NCBI RefSeq assembly: GCF_014168815.1
Contig: NZ_AP021972.1
Span: forward strand, 3,472,001 to 3,536,000
Direction of reading: 5' to 3'
Length of the DNA stretch: 64,000 nucleotides
Source of the DNA: Klebsiella sp. WP3-W18-ESBL-02
Lineage (GTDB): Bacteria; Pseudomonadota; Gammaproteobacteria; Enterobacterales; Enterobacteriaceae
Position numbers and translations under genes: made by a program. Positions 59,225 through 64,000 of this stretch are shown here, in pieces. Position 1 is the stretch's first letter. Each line of letters begins with the position of its first letter. Below the pieces are notes generated by a model. That model saw only the letters and a program-made list of their open reading frames with translations, did no database searches and had not been told where the DNA came from.

Positions 59225-62026
59225 TTAATCGACGTTCAGCGCGTCATTGACCAGATCTTGTTGCTGCTTCTGGTGAACGGACATATACCCTACCGCCGGT
59301 GAGGCGGAGGCCGGGCGACCTGCATAGCGCAGAGCGGCCCCAAATGGAATCACATCACGGAAATGATGCTGGCTGCAGTACCAGGCGCCCTGGTTGAGCG
59401 GCTCTTCCTGGCACCAGACAAAATCATGCACGTGTGCATAAGGTTTCAGTGCTTCTTGTACCGCCTGGTGCGGGAACGGGTACAGCTGTTCAACACGCAC
59501 GATAGCGACATCTTTCTGATCGTTCTTACGGCGCTGTTCCAGCAGGTCGTAGTAAACCTTACCAGAACACAGCACCACGCGTTTCACCGCTTTCGGGTCC
59601 AGATCGTCAATTTCGCCAATCGCCGGCATGAAGGTACCGTTCGCCAGCTCATCCAGGCTGGAAACCGCCAGCGGGTGGCGCAGCAGCGACTTCGGCGACA
59701 TGACCACCAGCGGACGGCGCATCCCGCGCAGCGCCTGACGACGCAGCATGTGATAAACCTGAGCCGGGGTAGACGGTACGCAAACCTGCATGTTCTGCTG
59801 TGCGCAAAGCTGCAGATAACGTTCCAGACGCGCGGAGGAGTGCTCCGGGCCCTGCCCTTCGTAGCCGTGCGGCAGCAGCATCGCCAGGCCACACATACGG
59901 CCCCACTTCTGCTCACCGGAGGAGATAAACTGGTCAATCACCACCTGCGCACCGTTGGCGAAGTCGCCAAACTGCGCTTCCCAGATGGTCAGCGTGCGCG
60001 GCTCAGCCGTCGCATAGCCGTATTCAAATGCCAGTACCGCTTCTTCAGACAGCACGGAGTCCCACACTTTGAAATCGCCCTGGCCGTTGTGCACGTGCTG
60101 CAGCGGGGTGTAGGTCGAACCGTTGGTCTGGTTATGAATCACCGCGTGACGATGGAAGAAGGTACCACGACCGGCATCTTCACCAGACAGACGCACCGGG
60201 ATGCCTTCATCAACCAGCGTGGCGTACGACAGGTTTTCCGCGCCGCCCCAGTCGAACAGCTTCTCGCCTGCCGCCATGGCCTGACGGTCACCGTAGATTT
60301 TCGCTACGCGCGACTGCATTTCCACGCCTTCCGGCACGGTGCTGATACGGTTAGCCAACTCCTGCAGGCGCTTCATGTCAACCTTGTTCGGGTAACTTTC
60401 GTCCCATTCATGATTGAGGTACGGCGACCAGGTAAAGGAGTGCAGGTTCATTGGACGCCACTCTTTCACCACGCATTCGCCCGCGTCCAGCGCGTCGCGA
60501 TACAGGTTAACCATTTCAGTGGCATCTTCCAGCGTCGCGACTTTGTCCGCTTCCAGCTTGTCAGCGTAGAGTTTGCGCGGGGTCGGATGCTTTTTGATTT
60601 TCTGGTACATCAGCGGCTGGGTTGCGCTTGGCTCGTCGGCTTCGTTGTGGCCATGACGGCGGTAGCACACCAGGTCGATGAACACGTCGCGCTTGAAGGT
60701 ATTACGGAAGTCCAGCGCCAGACGGGTCACGAAGGCCACGGCTTCCGGATCGTCCGCGTTAACGTGGAAAATCGGCGCCTGAACCATCTTACCGATGTCG
60801 GTGCAGTACGGCGTAGAACGCGCGTCCAGCGGGTTAGAGGTGGTGAAGCCCACCTGGTTGTTGATAACGATGCGAACGGTACCGCCCACTTCGTAACCCC
60901 GCGCTTTGGACATGTTCAGGGTTTCCTGAACCACGCCCTGCCCGGTCACTGCCGCATCACCGTGAATGGTGATAGGCAGCACTTTATTGCTGCTCGGCTC
61001 GTCCAGTCGGTCCAGACGCGCGCGAACGGAACCCATGACGACCGGGCTCACGATTTCGAGGTGCGACGGGTTAAACGCCAGCGCCAGGTGTACCAGACCG
61101 CCTTCGGTTTCGATGTCGGAAGAGAAGCCCATGTGGTACTTCACGTCACCGGTGCCGAGGTGTTCTTTATGTTTGCCGGAGAACTCGTCAAACAGCTCCT
61201 GGGACTGTTTGCCCAGTACGTTGATCAGCACGTTCAGACGACCGCGGTGCGCCATACCCAGCACTACTTCACGGGTACCGCTCTTGCCCGCATGGCGGAT
61301 CATCTCTTTGAGCATCGGTACCAGCGCGTCGCCGCCTTCCAGCGAGAAGCGTTTTGCGCCCGGGAATTTCGCGCCCAGGTAGCGTTCCAGGCCTTCCGCC
61401 GCGGTCAGTTCGCTCAGGAAGCGCTTTTTCTCTTCTGCGCTAAAGGTGGCATGCCCCGCTTCAAAACGCTGTTGAATCCAACGTTTCTCTTCGGTGCTGG
61501 TAATGTGCATGTATTCCGCGCCAATGTGGCCGCAGTAGGTCTGTTTGAGGGCATCAATCAGATCGCCGAGCTTCATCGTCTCTTTGCCGATGGCAAAAGA
61601 ACCTACGTTAAAGCTCTCCTGGAAGTCGGCCTCGGTCAGATCGTGGAAAGCGGGATCTAAATCAGCCACTCGCTCCTGCTGCCACAGTCCCAGCGGATCG
61701 AGATTCGCATGCTGGTGACCACGGAAGCGGTAAGCGTTGATAAGCTGCAGGACTTTAACCTGCTTCGCATTCGTGTCAGGGTCGGAAATCGAAGAAGAGT
61801 AACGTGAGGCATCCTTCGCCAGACGACGGAAATAATCACGCGTTTTGGAATGAAATTGATCCGGTTTGACTCCGGTACCAGGTAACTGCTGGAACATTGA
61901 ACGCCAGTGAGCGTCGACAGAGTCAGGATCGGTTAAGAAGTCTTCATAGAGCTGTTCTATCCAGCTCTGGTTCGCACCAGAGAGGTAAGAAGAGTCCAGC
62001 CAGGCTTTCATTGCGCCGTTCTGCAT
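59225..62026 (-). CDS. sucA: 2-oxoglutarate dehydrogenase E1 component
   Basis: SucA decarboxylates 2-oxoglutarate with thiamine diphosphate and succinylates the SucB lipoyl group. The 933-residue protein matches E. coli in length and begins MQNGAMKAWLDSSYLSGANQSW. The ThDP region contains HGDAAVTGQGVVQETLNMSKARGYEVGGT (about residues 370-400) and CYRRHGHNEADEPSATQP (about 470-487). It follows the REP-containing gap after sdhB. Confidence 0.97.
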   Translation of the reverse strand: MQNGAMKAWLDSSYLSGANQSWIEQLYEDFLTDPDSVDAHWRSMFQQLPGTGVKPDQFHSKTRDYFRRLAKDASRYSSSISDPDTNAKQVKVLQLINAYRFRGHQHANLDPLGLWQQERVADLDPAFHDLTEADFQESFNVGSFAIGKETMKLGDLIDALKQTYCGHIGAEYMHITSTEEKRWIQQRFEAGHATFSAEEKKRFLSELTAAEGLERYLGAKFPGAKRFSLEGGDALVPMLKEMIRHAGKSGTREVVLGMAHRGRLNVLINVLGKQSQELFDEFSGKHKEHLGTGDVKYHMGFSSDIETEGGLVHLALAFNPSHLEIVSPVVMGSVRARLDRLDEPSSNKVLPITIHGDAAVTGQGVVQETLNMSKARGYEVGGTVRIVINNQVGFTTSNPLDARSTPYCTDIGKMVQAPIFHVNADDPEAVAFVTRLALDFRNTFKRDVFIDLVCYRRHGHNEADEPSATQPLMYQKIKKHPTPRKLYADKLEADKVATLEDATEMVNLYRDALDAGECVVKEWRPMNLHSFTWSPYLNHEWDESYPNKVDMKRLQELANRISTVPEGVEMQSRVAKIYGDRQAMAAGEKLFDWGGAENLSYATLVDEGIPVRLSGEDAGRGTFFHRHAVIHNQTNGSTYTPLQHVHNGQGDFKVWDSVLSEEAVLAFEYGYATAEPRTLTIWEAQFGDFANGAQVVIDQFISSGEQKWGRMCGLAMLLPHGYEGQGPEHSSARLERYLQLCAQQNMQVCVPSTPAQVYHMLRRQALRGMRRPLVVMSPKSLLRHPLAVSSLDELANGTFMPAIGEIDDLDPKAVKRVVLCSGKVYYDLLEQRRKNDQKDVAIVRVEQLYPFPHQAVQEALKPYAHVHDFVWCQEEPLNQGAWYCSQHHFRDVIPFGAALRYAGRPASASPAVGYMSVHQKQQQDLVNDALNVD

Positions 62027-62240
62027 CGTGATCCCTTAAGCATTTTATGCTTATTTCGCCGTGGATAACTACGACGTACGCCGGTAAAGCACACGTCCCA
62101 GGGTTCACTTGCGAGCTCTTGTATTTGCACTGGCCCGCGAAGGAACCTTTAGAAACTGTCTTTAGAGTTTTTTGGACTCTCACCCTTTCTGCTCAGAGAA
62201 AGTAGATTTGGCAGTTTTTAAAGGTTTCCTGCATGTTTGT

Positions 62241-62315
62241 TGCCTGATGGCGCTTCGCTTATCAGGCCTACGGGGGATGTAGGCCGGATAAGACGGTACG
62301 TCGCCATCCGGCAAC
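62241..62315. repeat. REP pair between sucA and sdhB
   Basis: TGCCTGATGGCGCTTCGCTT...CAGGCCTAC (62241-62271) and GTAGGCCGGATAAGACGGTA...CATCCGGCAA (62279-62315) are two REP units in opposite orientation. The remainder of 62027-62324 includes the sucA leader and shows no gene. Confidence 0.88.
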
Positions 62316-62324
62316 AATGACTAC

Positions 62325-63041
62325 TTACGCACTACGTTGCAGCAGCATCGACTTAATGTGGCCGATGGCGCGCGTCGGGTTCAGACCTTTCGGACATACA
62401 CTGACGCAGTTCATGATGCTATGGCAGCGGAATACGCTGAAAGCGTCACTTAACCCTTCCAGGCGGCTATCGGTTTCGGTATCACGGCTATCAATTAAGA
62501 AGCGATACGCAGCCAGCAGGCCTGCCGGGCCGATAAACTTGTCCGGGTTCCACCAGAACGACGGGCAAGAGGTCGAACAGCATGCGCAGAGAATACACTC
62601 GTACAGACCATCGAGTTTCTCACGCTGCTCCGGCATCTGCAGATGCTCACGAGCCGGAGGATTTTGCCCATTATTCAACAAGTAAGGCTTAATCTTCTCA
62701 TACTGTGCGTAGAATTGCCCCATGTCTACCACCAAATCGCGGATCACCGGCAATCCAGGCAGCGGACGGATAACAATTTTCTTGCCCGGCTGATTCAGCG
62801 CGGAGATCGGCGTAATGCATGCCAGACCGTTTTTCCCGTTCATGTTCAGACCGTCCGAACCACAAACCCCTTCACGGCAGGAGCGGCGGAACGACAGGCT
62901 CGGATCTTTTTCTTTCAGCTGGATTAACGCATCCAGCAGCATCATGTCGCGACCTTCTTCCGCTTCTAGGGTGTAATCCTGCATGCGCGGAGCGTCGTCA
63001 ACATCCGGGTTATAGCGATAAACTGAAAACTCGAGTTTCAT
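62325..63041 (-). CDS. sdhB: succinate dehydrogenase iron-sulfur subunit
   Basis: SdhB passes electrons from SdhA to ubiquinone through three clusters. The 238-residue protein has the [2Fe-2S] ligands in CREGVCGSDG and the nearby C in GLACI (about residues 55-75). The [4Fe-4S] motif CILCACCSTSCP starts near residue 149, and the [3Fe-4S] cysteines lie in CHSIMNCVSVCPKGLNP near 206. It follows sdhA by 15 bases. Confidence 0.97.
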   Translation of the reverse strand: MKLEFSVYRYNPDVDDAPRMQDYTLEAEEGRDMMLLDALIQLKEKDPSLSFRRSCREGVCGSDGLNMNGKNGLACITPISALNQPGKKIVIRPLPGLPVIRDLVVDMGQFYAQYEKIKPYLLNNGQNPPAREHLQMPEQREKLDGLYECILCACCSTSCPSFWWNPDKFIGPAGLLAAYRFLIDSRDTETDSRLEGLSDAFSVFRCHSIMNCVSVCPKGLNPTRAIGHIKSMLLQRSA

Positions 63042-63056
63042 TGTCCTGTCTCCGCA

Positions 63057-64000
63057 TTAATAAGTACGAATCTTCGGCGGGAATGCCGGGCGCAGTTTCG
63101 GTTCCATATTGACGCTACGACGCGTCATGGATTCCGACTCTGGCAGATACAGGGAATGGCACAGCCAGTTTTCATCATCACGTTCCGGGAAGTCGAAGCG
63201 GCTATGTGCGCCACGGCTTTCGGTACGGAAGTTTGCCGACACCGCGGTGGCGTAAGCGGTTTCCATCAGGTTATCCAGCTCCAGGCACTCTACGCGCTGG
63301 GTGTTGAACTCGCTGGAAGTATCGTCCAGGCGCGCATTTTTCAGGCGCTCGCGGATAGCCTTCAGCTGCTCCAGACCTTTTGCCATCGCATCACCTTCAC
63401 GGAACACCGAGAAGTTGTGTTGCATACATTCCTGCAGCGCTTTGCGGATTTCAACCGGGTCTTCACCGTTACGATTACCGTTCCAGCGGTTCAGGCGTTC
63501 CAGAGAAGCGTCGATCTCTTCTTCGGTTGCATCACGCAGTACGCCCTGCTCGGCAATGGATTCCTGCAGATGCAGGCCAACGGCACGACCAAATACCACC
63601 AGATCCAGCAGCGAGTTACCGCCCAGGCGGTTGGCGCCGTGAACGGATACGCAGGCAATTTCACCTACCGCGAACAGACCAGGAATCACCACATCTTCGC
63701 CCTGCTCGTTCACGGTCAGCGCCTGACCGCTTACTTTGGTCGGAATACCGCCCATCATGTAGTGGCAGGTTGGGATAACCGGGATTGGTTCTTTAACCGG
63801 GTCAACGTGTGCGAAGGTACGAGACAGCTCCAGAATGCCCGGCAGACGGGATTCCAGCACTTCTTTACCCAGATGATCCAGCTTCAGCTTGGCGTGTGGA
63901 CCCCATGGGCCGTCACAGCCACGACCTTCACGGATTTCGATCATGATGGAACGCGCCACCACGTCACGACCCGCCAGGTCTTTCGCATTCGGCGCATAAC
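63057..64000 (-). CDS. sdhA: succinate dehydrogenase flavoprotein, C-terminal part (cut by window edge)
   Basis: The C-terminal 314 residues of SdhA are in the window and the N-terminal FAD-binding half lies beyond 64000. The frame is open to the window end (YAPNAKDLAGRDVVARSIMIE), so the internal ATG codons are not starts. Substrate and flavin contacts are recognisable in PTCHYMMGGIPT and GANRLGGNSLLDLVVFGR. The Arg/His-rich SRGAHSRFDFPERDD lies near the end. SdhA oxidises succinate to fumarate in complex II. Confidence 0.97.
   Translation of the reverse strand, partial: YAPNAKDLAGRDVVARSIMIEIREGRGCDGPWGPHAKLKLDHLGKEVLESRLPGILELSRTFAHVDPVKEPIPVIPTCHYMMGGIPTKVSGQALTVNEQGEDVVIPGLFAVGEIACVSVHGANRLGGNSLLDLVVFGRAVGLHLQESIAEQGVLRDATEEEIDASLERLNRWNGNRNGEDPVEIRKALQECMQHNFSVFREGDAMAKGLEQLKAIRERLKNARLDDTSSEFNTQRVECLELDNLMETAYATAVSANFRTESRGAHSRFDFPERDDENWLCHSLYLPESESMTRRSVNMEPKLRPAFPPKIRTY

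Noticed and set aside
59363..61660. A 765-codon plus-strand open frame opposite sucA
   Set aside because: It is antisense to a certain gene, rich in His/Arg/Gln/Val as expected from the complement of GC-biased codons, and has no recognisable domain.
63057..63962. A complete 301-residue sdhA-like gene starting at an internal codon
   Set aside because: The frame stays open with conserved SdhA sequence to the window edge, so the gene is simply truncated by the window.

Overview
The window is chromosomal DNA of a member of the Enterobacteriaceae. Gene content and order follow the Escherichia coli 17-minute region, read in the opposite orientation: uvrB, bioDCFB/bioA, ybhB, ybhC, pgl, ybhA, modCBA, acrZ, modE, modF, galETKM, gpmA, aroG, zitB, pnuC, nadA, a seven-tRNA operon, cpoB-pal-tolBARQ-ybgC, ybgE-cydXBA, mngBA/mngR, sucDCBA and sdhBA. 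Proteins such as Pal, TolB, CydA and SucA are close to the E. coli sequences, but three blocks differ, so this is a related genus that I cannot name from sequence alone.

Layout. 1-7300: the start of uvrB (cut by the window edge, with a LexA box and paired DnaA boxes upstream), the biotin operon divided by a BirA operator, and ybhB. 7300-11610: mtlADR with at least four CRP sites, at a place where E. coli has nothing between ybhB and ybhC. 11800-13130: ybhC. 13130-18220: a sugar locus made of a GntR/UTRA regulator, a GH4 phospho-glycosidase, an AgaI/NagB-like deaminase and a complete Lac-family PTS (IIA, IIB, IIC). It occupies the interval where E. coli K-12 carries ybhJIHD. 18229-31020: pgl, ybhA, molybdate uptake and its regulator, acrZ, the gal operon and gpmA.

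31000-34620 is an accessory insert between gpmA and aroG. It encodes a large Mrr-like nuclease/NACHT NTPase/helical-repeat protein of the kind used in antiphage defence (STAND/Avs or bNACHT style). Its reading frame is cut once by an in-frame TAG at 32343-32345. The two halves (745 and 444 residues) lie in the same frame, so this is probably one protein of about 1190 residues that is broken or read through.

34700-40500: aroG (TyrR box), zitB, pnuC, nadA (NadR-type box), REP elements, and the tRNA operon in the E. coli order Lys-Val-Lys-Val-Lys-Lys-Lys. The tRNA cluster carries four extra 18-nt copies of the tRNA-Lys 3' end. Two of them begin tandem 156-bp repeats, each with its own terminator. 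This resembles the repeats behind E. coli tyrT.

40500-64000: envelope division/integrity genes (tol-pal), cytochrome bd oxidase, mannosyl-glycerate use, and the lower TCA operon, ending inside sdhA at the right edge. A 3' UTR behind sucD may hold an SdhX-type small RNA. No insertion sequence, CRISPR array or integrase was seen.
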